64,000 nt of DNA. It comes from Paenibacillus lentus. Lineage in GTDB: Bacteria > Bacillota > Bacilli > Paenibacillales > Paenibacillaceae. A program made the position numbers and the translations under genes. Below are positions 52,701 through 62,599 of the stretch, piece by piece. The notes beneath the pieces are model-generated. The model made no database searches. It was not told the origin of the DNA and saw only the letters and a program-made list of their open reading frames with translations. Numbering within the stretch: the stretch's first letter is position 1; every line of letters starts with the position of its first letter. The stretch lies in NCBI RefSeq assembly GCF_003931855.1, contig NZ_CP034248.1, forward strand, positions 2,542,001 through 2,606,000, written 5' to 3'.

Positions 52701-52892
52701 ATGAATAAATACAGTATTGCAAATACGACAAAAGAGCAGCGAGAAAAGTTTGTTGCTGAAGCCGAAGCTATTAATTTATTGGGAGCTGAACCTTTAACAA
52801 AAGAAAATCGGGATTTACTGCAGACTTACATTGATGGCGAAAATGAACTCAATGATTTAAGAAAAATGATAATTGATAAATATAAAAAATGA
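52701..52892 (+). CDS. Small helical protein resembling antitoxin VbhA
   Basis: 63 residues from ATG 52701, with gaggtggg at the proper distance; an in-frame start at 52692 overlaps that site. Three helices, including EQREKFVAEAEAINLLGAEP, then LTKENRDLLQTYIDGENELN and LRKMIIDKYKK, follow the VbhA/Fic-antitoxin pattern. The inhibitory (S/T)xxxE(G/N) motif is not clearly present and no Fic-domain gene lies beside it. A strong terminator follows. Confidence 0.55.
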   Translation: MNKYSIANTTKEQREKFVAEAEAINLLGAEPLTKENRDLLQTYIDGENELNDLRKMIIDKYKK

Positions 52893-52939
52893 GATTTACG
52901 AGACCCAAGAATTCATAACTAATACGAGGACTTCTAACT

Positions 52940-52984
52940 AAAGCGCCTAACCCCACCGTCAAATGTGGAGTTAGGCTTTATTTG
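52940..52984 (+). terminator. Terminator after the VbhA-like gene
   Basis: A long stem aaagc-g-cctaaccccac / gtggagttaggcttt is followed by atttgg. It is nearly symmetrical and could serve both strands. Confidence 0.8.
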
Positions 52985-53071
52985 GTAGCTCAGTAAGAAA
53001 CCATATTTAGAATAAGAGCTTCATTTTTGATATATCTCTACCCCACGTACCCTACGAGAAATTGTGGTTCA

Positions 53072-53854
53072 TCACAACGCAACCCCCAGCAACCTGCTGA
53101 TTAGCCCAAGATCCATGTTGGATTCGAGCAGCTCGGCCATAAGATCGAAGCCCTGCTCGTCCGGCACCACAATGTCCTGCTGATAGGGCAAAACTCCGGC
53201 ACACGGGACGCCGTGCTTTTTTTCCAAGAAATCTATCCCTGGCTGTAAAATATCCTTTATTCCTTGATAACGATTAATGATGAAACCCTCCAATTGATCC
53301 TTGATGGATTCATCCAATAAATCAATGGTGCCGTTAATCGCTGCAAAGACGCCCCCATAATGGATGTCCGACACGAGTAGGAGCGGGGACTTCGTTATTC
53401 GAGCCGTGAAAATATTAGCAACGTCCTCATGGGCCAGGTTGATTTCCGCCGTTGAGCCTGCGCCCTCTATGATGAGAATATCGTATTTTGCCGCAAGTCT
53501 TTCAAATGAACTTTCAATACTTGCTCTGATCTCCGGTAGAAAATCTCCATATTTCGTATAGCAACCAGTATGAAATAACTTCCCATTCATGAAAATTTGC
53601 GTCTCATCATAAGCCGGCTTAATCAGGATGGGATTCATATCCGCCTCAGGGGCTGCGCCAGCACTTAATGCTTGAATATAAGTAGAATAAGCAATCTCAC
53701 GATTATCCTCAGTTACATAGGATTTCGAGGAAATATTTTGTGCTTTGAAGGGGGCTGCAGCGTACCCTTTGTTCCGAAGCATACGCAGCAAAGCTGCTGT
53801 GATAAAGCTTTTGCCGCAGGAAGAACTAGTTCCAACAATCATCAAGGATTTCAT
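53072..53854 (-). CDS. Stand-alone CobQ N-terminal-like ATPase (cobyric acid synthase-like, lacks GATase)
   Basis: 260 residues from ATG 53854 (gggtggtg upstream). An AAA_26/dethiobiotin-synthetase-like P-loop MIVGTSSSCGKSFITAALL is followed by the CobQ-specific FKAQNISSKSYVTEDNREIA and GAAPEADMNPILIKP, then LIIEGAGSTAEINL (Walker B region) and LLLVSDIHYGGVFAAI. Cobyric acid synthase (about 500 residues) continues with a class I glutamine amidotransferase domain. Here the protein ends after the ATPase part and no such domain or cobalamin gene is near. It could be a truncated or repurposed paralogue. Confidence 0.75.
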   Translation of the reverse strand: MKSLMIVGTSSSCGKSFITAALLRMLRNKGYAAAPFKAQNISSKSYVTEDNREIAYSTYIQALSAGAAPEADMNPILIKPAYDETQIFMNGKLFHTGCYTKYGDFLPEIRASIESSFERLAAKYDILIIEGAGSTAEINLAHEDVANIFTARITKSPLLLVSDIHYGGVFAAINGTIDLLDESIKDQLEGFIINRYQGIKDILQPGIDFLEKKHGVPCAGVLPYQQDIVVPDEQGFDLMAELLESNMDLGLISRLLGVAL

Positions 53855-54043
53855 AAAGTTCACCACCCGTCTCGCTAAAGTATTTAATTTGGTTATTATA
53901 CCGTATGAAAGTGCTTAAATAGAAATGTTTTCCTAGATAAATATAAAGGAAAATAGCAACTTTTAGGAGATTATGACGTTTATATGGGTGATGCTGGAAT
54001 TGAGGGTTGATAGGGGGCATCGATTATTTTTCCAAAGGGATGA

Positions 54044-55777
54044 GTGGAATTGAGAAGGTTTGCGGCTATTGTATTTTCTATGATTGTTTTGTTACTGATT
54101 AGTGCTAATTCGCAGGCGTACGCCAATAGTGCTTCGATATTTCTTAACGGGACGCAGCTTAGCGCGGCAAATTTGTCTCAGGTTGAAATCGTAAACAATA
54201 AAGTGATGGTTCCTATACGAGTAGTAGAGGAGTTGGGCTACAGTGTAGATTGGAGTAAGGCGGAGCAAACCGTAACCATTCAAAGTAAGCAGAAAACGAT
54301 AACGATGACGGTCAATGAATCCAGTGCCCAAGTCGATGATCGAGTCGTTATGCTGTCTTCGTCCCTTCTGCTGAAGGGAAATACTTCATTTGTCCCCTTG
54401 CGTTTCATGAGTGAGGAATTTGGCCTTGAGGTGAACTGGGACAATCGCATAAAAACTGTGTATTTGACTTCGAATGAGACTGCTGATACTCAGGATTCAC
54501 TCGAATTTCTGGAGGAGCCTAAAGCGGAAGTCGGCAAGAGTGCAGGTGCAGGAACAGCTGCAGGTGCGACAACGGGTTCACCGAGAACAGGCGCAGGAAC
54601 AGCTGCAGGTGCGACAACAGGTTCAATGAGTACAGGCACGACAACAGGGACAGGCACTACGGGTTCAACGAGAACAGACACGACAACAGGGACAGGCATT
54701 ACAGGTTCAATGAGTACAGGCACGACAACAGGGACAGGCACTACGGGTTCAATGAGTACAGGCACGACAACAGGTACAAGCACTACAGGTTCAATTTCAG
54801 GTACTGGGGCAAACCCAGCTACGGCGGCAAGTGGTGCGGATGCTGCCTCAACTCTTACGAATCGGAGAATAGAAGACATTCATTTTACGGACAATCGGCT
54901 CACGATCACTATGGATCAAACGGTACAGCCGAAGGTATTTGCTATAAGTCAACCGGATCGAATCGTTCTTGATCTGCCGGGAACTGCACTGTCGGATGCT
55001 TTTAGCGTAAAAAATAGTGCCGAGGCGGGCGTCAATCAGATTGAGGTGGAGGAAGAGTATTCATTTGCTAGTAAAGTACGATACTCCCTCTTCGATTCCA
55101 AGTCATCTACTATACGAATTGTCCTAGATTTAAGTGCCCAGGCGGATTATCGAATGTCTACGGGAGAATCTATTATCGTTCTAGAACTGTCGGAGAAGAC
55201 GGTGGCGGGCGCGATCCACCCAGATACAGATAACGCAAGAAAAATTGTCGTCATTGATGCGGGACACGGAGATCAAGACAATGGTACGACCGGGGTGTCA
55301 GGAAGAGTCGAAAAGGATTTTAATCTGACGATGGCATTGAAGGTCGAAGAGTTGCTCAAACAAGAGCCGATGATCGATGTCGTGCTTACACGGTACGATG
55401 ATACTTACGTCACAAGGCCTGATCGGGCCAAGCTCGCTAATGATCTTCAAGCGGACGCGTTTATCTCCATTCACGCCAACTCCGTGCTGAATATCCCGAC
55501 AGCAAGCGGTACCGAAACCTACTATTACAGTGATATAAGCAAACCCTTGGCGGATATGATGCATAAGCACCTGATTCAAGCGACCCAGCTTAGGGATCGC
55601 AAAGTCAAATACAACAACTACGAAGTGTTAAGAAGAAGCAACATGCCGGCTGCGCTGCTGGAGGTGGGCTTCTTATCGAACGCGGAAGAGGAAGCCTTGC
55701 TCTTCACGGAGGATTTTCAGGACCGGGTCGCCCAAGGGATCGCGGATGCGATAAAAGAATACTTTGGAATTGTTTAG
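54044..55777 (+). CDS. Secreted N-acetylmuramoyl-L-alanine amidase with Cu-amine-oxidase-like and AMIN domains
   Basis: 577 residues starting at GTG 54044 after aaagggatga. Signal peptide (AAIVFSMIVLLLISANSQAYA), then a copper-amine-oxidase-N-like wall-associated domain (about 30-150, MVPIRVVEELGYSVDWSKAE, SFVPLRFMSEEFGLEVNWD). A 14-residue repeat linker (about 165-260, GTTTGTGTTGSMST) follows, then an AMIN domain (about 278-385) and Amidase_3 (about 400-577). The last has IVVIDAGHGDQDNG, DAFISIHANSV and AALLEVGFLSN carrying the zinc ligands and catalytic Glu. A cell-separation or remodelling enzyme. Confidence 0.92.
   Translation: MELRRFAAIVFSMIVLLLISANSQAYANSASIFLNGTQLSAANLSQVEIVNNKVMVPIRVVEELGYSVDWSKAEQTVTIQSKQKTITMTVNESSAQVDDRVVMLSSSLLLKGNTSFVPLRFMSEEFGLEVNWDNRIKTVYLTSNETADTQDSLEFLEEPKAEVGKSAGAGTAAGATTGSPRTGAGTAAGATTGSMSTGTTTGTGTTGSTRTDTTTGTGITGSMSTGTTTGTGTTGSMSTGTTTGTSTTGSISGTGANPATAASGADAASTLTNRRIEDIHFTDNRLTITMDQTVQPKVFAISQPDRIVLDLPGTALSDAFSVKNSAEAGVNQIEVEEEYSFASKVRYSLFDSKSSTIRIVLDLSAQADYRMSTGESIIVLELSEKTVAGAIHPDTDNARKIVVIDAGHGDQDNGTTGVSGRVEKDFNLTMALKVEELLKQEPMIDVVLTRYDDTYVTRPDRAKLANDLQADAFISIHANSVLNIPTASGTETYYYSDISKPLADMMHKHLIQATQLRDRKVKYNNYEVLRRSNMPAALLEVGFLSNAEEEALLFTEDFQDRVAQGIADAIKEYFGIV
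54540..54800 (+). repeat. Coding 42-bp repeats in the amidase linker
   Basis: Repeats of acaggcacgacaacagggac-type units encode Gly/Thr-rich GTTTGTGTTGSMST. The number of units is likely to vary between strains. Confidence 0.85.
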
Positions 55778-55806
55778 CAAGGCATCATAATTAAAATTCT
55801 ACTAGC

Positions 55807-55845
55807 TCTCTCCTCGAGTAATTTCGAAGGGAGAGTTTTTATTTT
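55807..55845 (+). terminator. Terminator after the secreted amidase
   Basis: ctctctcctcga pairs with ttcgaagggagag, allowing wobbles, and is followed by tttttatttt. Confidence 0.75.
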
Positions 55846-55998
55846 CTATTCAATGTTAACCAAAACTGTAAATAACAAGGGAGGATAAAACATAATTCTG
55901 TCGAATCATGTATACAAATCCATTATTTTATATAGGGCTAAGGAATTAAATTGATAAACAGTAATTGCTGGATAACGTCATATAAAGGAGGGAGAACG

Positions 55999-58437
55999 AT
56001 GCATTACATAGCTCATATTAGACAGATAGATCATCAACACCAGACGGTGGAAGAGCATTTGTTAGGGGTAATGGCTCTAGCCGAAACACATGGTGAGAAG
56101 CTAGGAATTAAGCATATTACTGGATTGGCCGGGGTGCTTCATGATTTAGGTAAATACACCGTTGAATTTAAGGACTATATTTTAGGAGCGGTAGATAACC
56201 CAGAATCTCCACCTACTAGAGGAAGTGTGGATCATTCAACCGCAGGCGGGAAACTATTATATCAGCTCTTTCATACAAACAAAGCGGTAAAAGAAAATAG
56301 ATACCGTGGAATTTTAGCGGAAGTCGTCGGAAACGCGATCATTTCCCATCATTCTTATCTACAGGATTTTTTGAGTCCAGAATTGGAATCCAAATATTTG
56401 TTTCGCGTAAGAGACAAGGAACTCGATAAGTTCGATGAAACAGTGGAGTTATTTTTTAAGTATGTAATGAAGGAATCTGAATTCTACCGTTATGTGGATC
56501 AAGCCGCAGATGAACTGGACACATTCCTATCGAAAAAATCTTCAGCGAGTAACGAGAATAAACTGATGTTTTTAACCAAGTTTGTATTTAGTGCACTAAT
56601 TGATGCCGACCGAACAAACACCCGCCTGTTTGAAGAGAATATAGCAGAGAACTCTGGCCCGAATACAAAAGAAATATTTGATGCTTATTACAATAGGCTT
56701 ATGACAACAATAAATTCTTTTACCATTCAACCGGATGCCCATTCCCGAATTAATCAATTAAGAAGAGAAATGTCGGACCACTGCGAACAATATGCAGCGA
56801 AGCCATCTGGCGTATACACGTTATCCATCCCGACGGGCGGCGGTAAAACTTTAGCCAGTCTAAGATATGCCCTCAAGCATGCCCAGCTATATCACAAAAA
56901 GCATATTATTTATGTTGTGCCATATACCACAATTATTGAACAGAATGCGGAAGAAGTGCGCAAGCTATTAAAGGATGACATGCATATCCTAGAGCACCAC
57001 TCAAACGTAATTGATGATGTGGATGAGGACGATGAATCTTGGGATGGGATTATGAATGTTAAGCAAAAACTAAAACTGGCTAAAGATAACTGGGATTCTC
57101 CCATTATTTTCACAACGATGGTTCAATTTTTGAATGTTTTCTATGCCAAAGGAAGTAGGAATATACGTCGGCTTCACAACTTAAGTGAATCGGTCATTAT
57201 TTTTGATGAAGTGCAAAAGGTTCCTATTCCCTGCGTTTCTTTATTTAATCAGGCTCTGAATTTTTTAGAGACGTATTGCCAATCTAGTATTGTGCTATGT
57301 ACGGCAACGCAGCCTGCTCTGGACTTTGTTGAACATAAGCTAGATCTCAAGCCTGATGCTGAGATGATATCGAATCTCCCCAAGGTTATTGAGGCATTTA
57401 AGCGTGTTGAAATTATAGATCATGCTTCGGATGAGGAATTTAATAATGAGAAGCTTGCGGACTTTATTAGTGAAAGGTTGCAAGAGGTTCAGAGTGTTCT
57501 CGTTATTTTGAATACTAAGGGCGTGGTGAGGAATTTATACCTTCAATTGAAGGAAAAACATAGTGATATTCCTTTATATCACCTCAGTACATCGATGTGT
57601 GCTGCACATCGAAATCAGATTTTGGGAGAAGTTCGGCAACATCTTGAGAATAGAAATAGGGTTATTTGTATCAGCACGCAATTAATAGAAGCGGGAGTAG
57701 ATGTTAGCTTCGAATGCGTCATTCGTTCTCTTGCGGGTCTGGATTCGATCGCGCAAGCAGCGGGAAGATGCAACCGACATGGCGAACAGGCTTTACGGCA
57801 AGTGTATGTCATTGACCATGTAGAAGAGAATTTGAAGCATCTGAAGGAAATCAGAGTGGGTAAACAAATATCCAAAAAAATGCTCATCGATCTCAAGCGG
57901 GATCGGACAGTGTATGGCGGCGATATTTTATCGGATGTAGCGATAGAGCGGTATTTTAAACAGCTGTATAGAGAATTTGATCATGATGTGGATTATGATA
58001 TCCCGCAACTAAGGAAGAAAATGACGGAGCTGCTTTCGGCAGCCAAAGCGGAGAACACATACTTTCAGGCCTTTAACAGCAAGCATAACGAAAGTCTGCC
58101 CTTATATTTGGCTAACAGTTATAGAACAGCGGCTGAGCATTTTCGGGTTATTGACAATCTTACCACGTCAGTGCTTGTTCCATATCGTCATGAAGGGAAG
58201 GAGATTATTGCAGAGTTAAACGGAGAGAGAAGTATTGCGGATCTAACCCGGTTATTACGGAAAGCGCAGCAATATATGATTAATTTGTTTGATCGTGAAC
58301 TACAGTTATTATCCAAAAATAGCGGATTGGAGAGCTGTCTGGACGGGAAGGTATTGGTATTAAAAGAAGGGGCTTATAGCGAGGAATTTGGATTGGACAT
58401 TGAGAACGATAGCGGGTTTGATTTGAGTATATTTTAA
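55999..58437 (+). CDS. cas3: CRISPR-associated helicase/nuclease Cas3, type I-C
   Basis: 812 residues. The start is ATG 55999, directly after aaaggagggagaacg; 16 upstream in-frame codons lack a ribosome site. An N-terminal HD nuclease (about 1-230) has [20 protein letters not shown] and [12 protein letters not shown]2 helicase motifs follow: Walker [15 protein letters not shown] (about 276), motif [12 protein letters not shown] (DEVQ variant), [21 protein letters not shown] and [12 protein letters not shown]. Cas3 degrades DNA opened by the I-C Cascade. First gene of a seven-gene operon; the next begins 29 bases on. Confidence 0.95.
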   Translation: MHYIAHIRQIDHQHQTVEEHLLGVMALAETHGEKLGIKHITGLAGVLHDLGKYTVEFKDYILGAVDNPESPPTRGSVDHSTAGGKLLYQLFHTNKAVKENRYRGILAEVVGNAIISHHSYLQDFLSPELESKYLFRVRDKELDKFDETVELFFKYVMKESEFYRYVDQAADELDTFLSKKSSASNENKLMFLTKFVFSALIDADRTNTRLFEENIAENSGPNTKEIFDAYYNRLMTTINSFTIQPDAHSRINQLRREMSDHCEQYAAKPSGVYTLSIPTGGGKTLASLRYALKHAQLYHKKHIIYVVPYTTIIEQNAEEVRKLLKDDMHILEHHSNVIDDVDEDDESWDGIMNVKQKLKLAKDNWDSPIIFTTMVQFLNVFYAKGSRNIRRLHNLSESVIIFDEVQKVPIPCVSLFNQALNFLETYCQSSIVLCTATQPALDFVEHKLDLKPDAEMISNLPKVIEAFKRVEIIDHASDEEFNNEKLADFISERLQEVQSVLVILNTKGVVRNLYLQLKEKHSDIPLYHLSTSMCAAHRNQILGEVRQHLENRNRVICISTQLIEAGVDVSFECVIRSLAGLDSIAQAAGRCNRHGEQALRQVYVIDHVEENLKHLKEIRVGKQISKKMLIDLKRDRTVYGGDILSDVAIERYFKQLYREFDHDVDYDIPQLRKKMTELLSAAKAENTYFQAFNSKHNESLPLYLANSYRTAAEHFRVIDNLTTSVLVPYRHEGKEIIAELNGERSIADLTRLLRKAQQYMINLFDRELQLLSKNSGLESCLDGKVLVLKEGAYSEEFGLDIENDSGFDLSIF

Positions 58438-58466
58438 TCAGTCCAACGAGGAAGGAGGTGAGTTCT

Positions 58467-59186
58467 ATGCGAAATTCAATCGAGTTCGAGGTTTACGGTG
58501 ACTATGCCCTTTTTACTGATCCGTTGACAAAATTGGGAGGAGAGAAGCTGAGTTATCAGATTCCGACCTATCAGGCGATGAAAGGAATACTCGAAAGCGT
58601 CTATTGGAAACCGACTTTGATCATGATCGTCGACGAAGTTCGAGTCATGAATGCTATACGCATGGAATCCAAAGGCATTCGTCCCATAGATTATAGCGGT
58701 GGAAATACATTAGCGAATTACACGTACTTGAAGCAACCGAGGTATCAAGTCAAAGCGCATTTTGAATTTAACATGAACCGTCCAGATCTGGCTGATGATC
58801 GTAACGAAAACAAGCATCACAATATGTTGAAACGAGCGGTGAAGGCCGGAGGACGCAGAGATATTTTTCTTGGGACGCGGGAATGTCAGGGGTACGTTGA
58901 ACCTTGTGTGTTTGGTGAAGGTAAGGGATTTTATGACGAGGTAGAAGAACTACATTTCGGGCATATGGTTCATGGCATCAATTATCCGGACGAGACAGGT
59001 AGAAATCAAATGGAAATCCGTCTATGGAACCCGGTGATGAGAAGTGGCATTATCCAATTTATTCGGCCAGAACAATGCACACAGGTTCGCAAAGTTTCCG
59101 ATATGCTGCCCAAGACCTTCAATTCATCTAATGTTGAGTTCGTTGACAGACTATTAGCACAAATTGGAGAGGAGGGGAATGGATGA
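58467..59186 (+). CDS. cas5c: Cas5c, pre-crRNA processing endonuclease and Cascade subunit
   Basis: 239 residues from ATG 58467 (aggagg 8 bases upstream; a GTG at 58458 overlaps that site). It opens [20 protein letters not shown]. In type I-C, which lacks Cas6, Cas5c cuts the repeat RNA and stays at the 5' handle. Family features are the ferredoxin-like start, [20 protein letters not shown] and [20 protein letters not shown], with Lys/His candidates for RNA cleavage. It overlaps cas8c by 4 bases (ATGA). Confidence 0.94.
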   Translation: MRNSIEFEVYGDYALFTDPLTKLGGEKLSYQIPTYQAMKGILESVYWKPTLIMIVDEVRVMNAIRMESKGIRPIDYSGGNTLANYTYLKQPRYQVKAHFEFNMNRPDLADDRNENKHHNMLKRAVKAGGRRDIFLGTRECQGYVEPCVFGEGKGFYDEVEELHFGHMVHGINYPDETGRNQMEIRLWNPVMRSGIIQFIRPEQCTQVRKVSDMLPKTFNSSNVEFVDRLLAQIGEEGNG

Positions 59187-61090
59187 GTTGGTTATTGCAT
59201 TTGTATGAAACTTATGAATCGAATCTGGATCGCGTCGGGGAAATCGAAAAAAGATACAATGACCGTGAATATACTCTACTACCTATCTCCCATACAACGC
59301 AGAATGCGCATATTGAAGTAGAAGTTACAGAAGATGGAGAGTTTCACTCCGCGTTCATTATTGATAAAAAGGATGCGAGCACTCTCATTCCGTGCACAGA
59401 GGAATCGGCAAGTCGCGCTGGTTCAAAAATAGCGCCTTATCCGCTGCACGATAAATTAAGCTATGTTGCTGGGGATTTTGTCGCCTATGGTGGCCAGATC
59501 AAGAAAGAAGAGCCTTATGCATATTATATCAAGCAACTGGAAAGCTGGGCTCAGTCTCCTTATGCTACAGCCAAGGTTCGCAGCATTTATAACTACTTAA
59601 AAAAAGGTCAATTAATACAAGACCTAGTCCATGTGAAGATTTTATGCGTTGATGCGGATAACAAGCTAATTGAGAAATGGGATAAAAAATACGAGCCGCT
59701 GTATCCGGAGAAACCTCTTATTTTCTCAACAGTAGCCGGGGGGCAAGACAGTGCCTTTATCCGCTTCAATGTGCACTCTCCCAAAGAAATTTTGACAAAA
59801 GTGTGGAAAGATCGGGAGATGTATGATTCCTTTATTAAATACTACCAGGACTTATTAGGCAGTGAAGATATTTGTTATGTAACGGGTCAAAAGCTGCCGA
59901 GCACGGACAGGCATGCGAATAAAATCAGGAACGCAGCGGATAAGGCTAAGCTTATCTCGGCTAATGATACTAGCGGATTTACGTTTAGAGGTCGTTTTAG
60001 CCAGAGTAATGAAGTTGCCAGTATCAGTTACGAGGTATCCCAAAAGGCTCATAACGCCTTAAAGTGGCTGATTAACCGACAAGCCAAAATTATAGATCAA
60101 CGCGTATTTCTGGTATGGGGCAACGACATGCCGGAGGTGGCAGATCCAACAGAAGACACATTCTCCATTGATCCCACGCCTGTTACGTTGGTACAAAAAA
60201 AGTCATTTACAAACCAGGAGCTTGCGAGTGAGATATCTAAGGCATTGGATGGTTATCGAAACGATGTTACATCGAAATCCGAGGTCAATATTATGATTCT
60301 TGACTCGGCCACCACTGGACGAATGGCTGTATTATACTACCGCCATATGAATAAGGAACTGTATTTGGACAGGCTGGTGAAGTGGCATTCGTCTTGTGCC
60401 TGGCTGCATCGTTATCGGAAGAATGAACAAGGTGAATTTGTTCAATTTTATGGAGCACCAGCTACCAAGGATATTGCATTCGCAGCGTATGGGCCGCGAG
60501 CTAATGAGAAAATCGTAAAAGGATTAATGGAGCGCCTGCTGCCATGCATTGTGGATGATCTGAAAATTCCCCAGGATATTGTGACCAGTGTATATCAGCG
60601 GGCTTCCAATCCAGTTTCTATGGAGAAATGGGAGTGGGAGAAGACTTTGAGTATTGCCTGCGCCCTAATTAATAGACAGGAGGGATTCAAGTTGGCATTA
60701 GACACAGAAAGTAATGATCGGGATTATCTATTCGGACGACTATTGGCGGTAGCAGATGTTCTTGAACGATCCGCACTTGGGCGGGAAGAGACGCGGGCGA
60801 GCAATGCCATTCGTTATATGAACGCATTTTCAAGACATCCGTCCAGAACCTGGATGACGATTCAGCAAAGCTTGCAGCCGTACCAGGCTCGGTTGGGGAC
60901 GAAGGCAAACTATTATTCTAAAATCATTGATGAAGTGGCATCTAGAATAAAGCTCGAAGAATTTAACAACAAACCACTATCTGGAAAATACTTATTGGGT
61001 TTCTATAGTCAACGCCACGAACTCTATCAGAAGAGGGAAAATAATAAAGATGTTGTAGAAGCATCTAATGAAGAGGAGAAATCAATATGA
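59183..61090 (+). CDS. cas8c: Cas8c (Csd1), large Cascade subunit
   Basis: 635 residues. It opens [20 protein letters not shown] and has [38 protein letters not shown] and [11 protein letters not shown], as in the Csd1 family. It recognises the PAM and the target in the I-C Cascade. The C-terminal helical part, from residue 504, coincides with an internal translation start for the small subunit Cas11c. It overlaps both cas5c and cas7c by 4 bases. Confidence 0.94.
   Translation: MSWLLHLYETYESNLDRVGEIEKRYNDREYTLLPISHTTQNAHIEVEVTEDGEFHSAFIIDKKDASTLIPCTEESASRAGSKIAPYPLHDKLSYVAGDFVAYGGQIKKEEPYAYYIKQLESWAQSPYATAKVRSIYNYLKKGQLIQDLVHVKILCVDADNKLIEKWDKKYEPLYPEKPLIFSTVAGGQDSAFIRFNVHSPKEILTKVWKDREMYDSFIKYYQDLLGSEDICYVTGQKLPSTDRHANKIRNAADKAKLISANDTSGFTFRGRFSQSNEVASISYEVSQKAHNALKWLINRQAKIIDQRVFLVWGNDMPEVADPTEDTFSIDPTPVTLVQKKSFTNQELASEISKALDGYRNDVTSKSEVNIMILDSATTGRMAVLYYRHMNKELYLDRLVKWHSSCAWLHRYRKNEQGEFVQFYGAPATKDIAFAAYGPRANEKIVKGLMERLLPCIVDDLKIPQDIVTSVYQRASNPVSMEKWEWEKTLSIACALINRQEGFKLALDTESNDRDYLFGRLLAVADVLERSALGREETRASNAIRYMNAFSRHPSRTWMTIQQSLQPYQARLGTKANYYSKIIDEVASRIKLEEFNNKPLSGKYLLGFYSQRHELYQKRENNKDVVEASNEEEKSI
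60678..60684 (+). promoter_or_regulatory. Internal ribosome-binding site for Cas11c within cas8c
   Basis: AGGAGGG lies 7 bases before an in-frame TTG at 60692. In a coding region this is a strikingly good Shine-Dalgarno and spacing. Confidence 0.75.
60692..61090 (+). CDS. cas11c: Cas11c small Cascade subunit from an internal start in cas8c
   Basis: 132 residues (start codon TTG; then [20 protein letters not shown]...), in frame with the C-terminal end of Cas8c. Independent translation of this helical domain from within cas8 is established for type I-C systems. Here the AGGAGGG at 60678-60684 with a 7-base gap is direct support. The protein would form the inner belly filament of Cascade. The start codon choice is the least certain part. 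Confidence 0.72.
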   Translation: MALDTESNDRDYLFGRLLAVADVLERSALGREETRASNAIRYMNAFSRHPSRTWMTIQQSLQPYQARLGTKANYYSKIIDEVASRIKLEEFNNKPLSGKYLLGFYSQRHELYQKRENNKDVVEASNEEEKSI

Positions 61091-61950
61091 CCATTCTAGA
61101 TCATAAAATAGATTTTGCGGTAGTTCTATCCGTGACGAATGCCAATCCCAATGGTGATCCTTTAAACGGAAATCGTCCAAGACAAAATTATGATGGTCAC
61201 GGTGAAATTTCGGATGTTGCGATCAAACGCAAAATCAGGAACCGTCTACAGGACATGGGAGAATCCATATTTGTTCAGTCCAATGACCGTAAGTCAGATT
61301 CGTTTAACAGTTTGAGAGAAAGGGCGGATGCAAACACAGAATTGGAGAAAATTCTAAAGTCCAAGACCAGTTCGAGTGATGATTTTGCTAGGATAGCATG
61401 TCAGGAATGGCTGGATGTTCGCAGTTTTGGCCAAGTGTTTGCGTTTAAAAGCTCCGACAAGAGCGGGGGTGTCTCTGTCGGTGTAAGAGGGCCAGTATCC
61501 ATTCACACTGCTGTTAGCGTTGATCCGATTAATATTACAAGTATGCAAATTACGAAAAGCGTCAATTCTGAGCCGGGTAAAGAGCGTGGTTCAGATACGA
61601 TGGGCATGAAGCATCGCGTAGACTTCGGGTTTTATGTTTTTTATGGAAGTATTAATACGCAATTGGCTGAGAAAACGGGGTTCACGAAAGAAGATGCGAA
61701 CAAGATTAAGCAGGCGCTGGTCACTCTGTTTGAAAATGATGCATCGGCGGCGAGACCGGATGGAAGTATGGAAATTCATAAGGTCTATTGGTGGGAACAT
61801 AAATCGAAGCTTGGCCAGTATTCTTCTGCCAAAGTCCATCGTTCGCTAAAGGTGACGTCTCGGTCGGAAGAGCCGAAATCGATCGAGGACTATTCGCTGG
61901 AACTTATTGAATTAGAAGGACTAAAGGTTGATGTGATAGATGGCCTCTAA
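61087..61950 (+). CDS. cas7c: Cas7c (Csd2), crRNA-binding backbone subunit
   Basis: 287 residues. It begins HKIDFAVVLSVTNANPNGDP, the hallmark of Csd2-type Cas7, then LNGNRPRQNYDGHGEISDVA, FGQVFAFKSSDKSGGVSVGV and IHKVYWWEHKSKLGQYSSAK. Multiple copies line the crRNA. It overlaps cas8c by 4 bases and cas4 by 11. Confidence 0.95.
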   Translation: MTILDHKIDFAVVLSVTNANPNGDPLNGNRPRQNYDGHGEISDVAIKRKIRNRLQDMGESIFVQSNDRKSDSFNSLRERADANTELEKILKSKTSSSDDFARIACQEWLDVRSFGQVFAFKSSDKSGGVSVGVRGPVSIHTAVSVDPINITSMQITKSVNSEPGKERGSDTMGMKHRVDFGFYVFYGSINTQLAEKTGFTKEDANKIKQALVTLFENDASAARPDGSMEIHKVYWWEHKSKLGQYSSAKVHRSLKVTSRSEEPKSIEDYSLELIELEGLKVDVIDGL

Positions 61951-62599
61951 GGAAGATGACGATTACCTCATGTTATCGGGGATACAGCATTTTCAATTTT
62001 GCAAACGACAATGGGCGCTTATTCATATTGAGCAGCAATGGGAAGAGAACGTGAGAACGATTGAAGGACAATATCTCCATCAGAAGGCGGATCAGCCATT
62101 TATTAGGGAGAAGCGTGGGGACAAACTCATTGTAAGAGCAATGCCCGTCAAGTCTGCTGAACTTAAGATCACAGGTGTATGCGATGTAGTAGAGTTCATT
62201 AGGGATGATAAGGGAGTAGAGATCCAAGGTGCTGATGGGAAATATCGAGCTTACCCGATTGAATACAAACGGGGAAAACCAAAATTAAATGATGCTGACT
62301 TATTGCAACTAACTGCTCAGGCTATATGCCTGGAAGAAATGCTGTTATGCAATATAGACAAAGGTTTTATGTTTTACAATGAAATAAAGCATAGACTCGA
62401 GGTTGGAATCACTGCGGAAATGAAAGATAAAGTGAGAATGCTCGTTTCCGAAATGCAGGATTACTATATTCGCAGACTGACACCGAAAGTCAAGACGGGT
62501 TCTTTTTGCAAAAGCTGTTCCCTTCATTTGATTTGTTTGCCAGAATTGATGAATAAAAGGTCTGTGAAGAGTTATATTGAAGGGAAAATCAAGGAATGA
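61940..62599 (+). CDS. cas4: Cas4, adaptation nuclease
   Basis: A 219-residue PD-(D/E)XK nuclease with an iron-sulphur cluster: GIQHFQFCKRQWALIHIEQQ gives the first Cys, and CKSCSLHLICLPEL gives the C-terminal three. Catalytic core: ITGVCDVVEFI and YPIEYKRGKPK. It trims prespacers and checks the PAM with Cas1-Cas2. It overlaps cas1 by 4 bases. Confidence 0.94.
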   Translation: MASKEDDDYLMLSGIQHFQFCKRQWALIHIEQQWEENVRTIEGQYLHQKADQPFIREKRGDKLIVRAMPVKSAELKITGVCDVVEFIRDDKGVEIQGADGKYRAYPIEYKRGKPKLNDADLLQLTAQAICLEEMLLCNIDKGFMFYNEIKHRLEVGITAEMKDKVRMLVSEMQDYYIRRLTPKVKTGSFCKSCSLHLICLPELMNKRSVKSYIEGKIKE

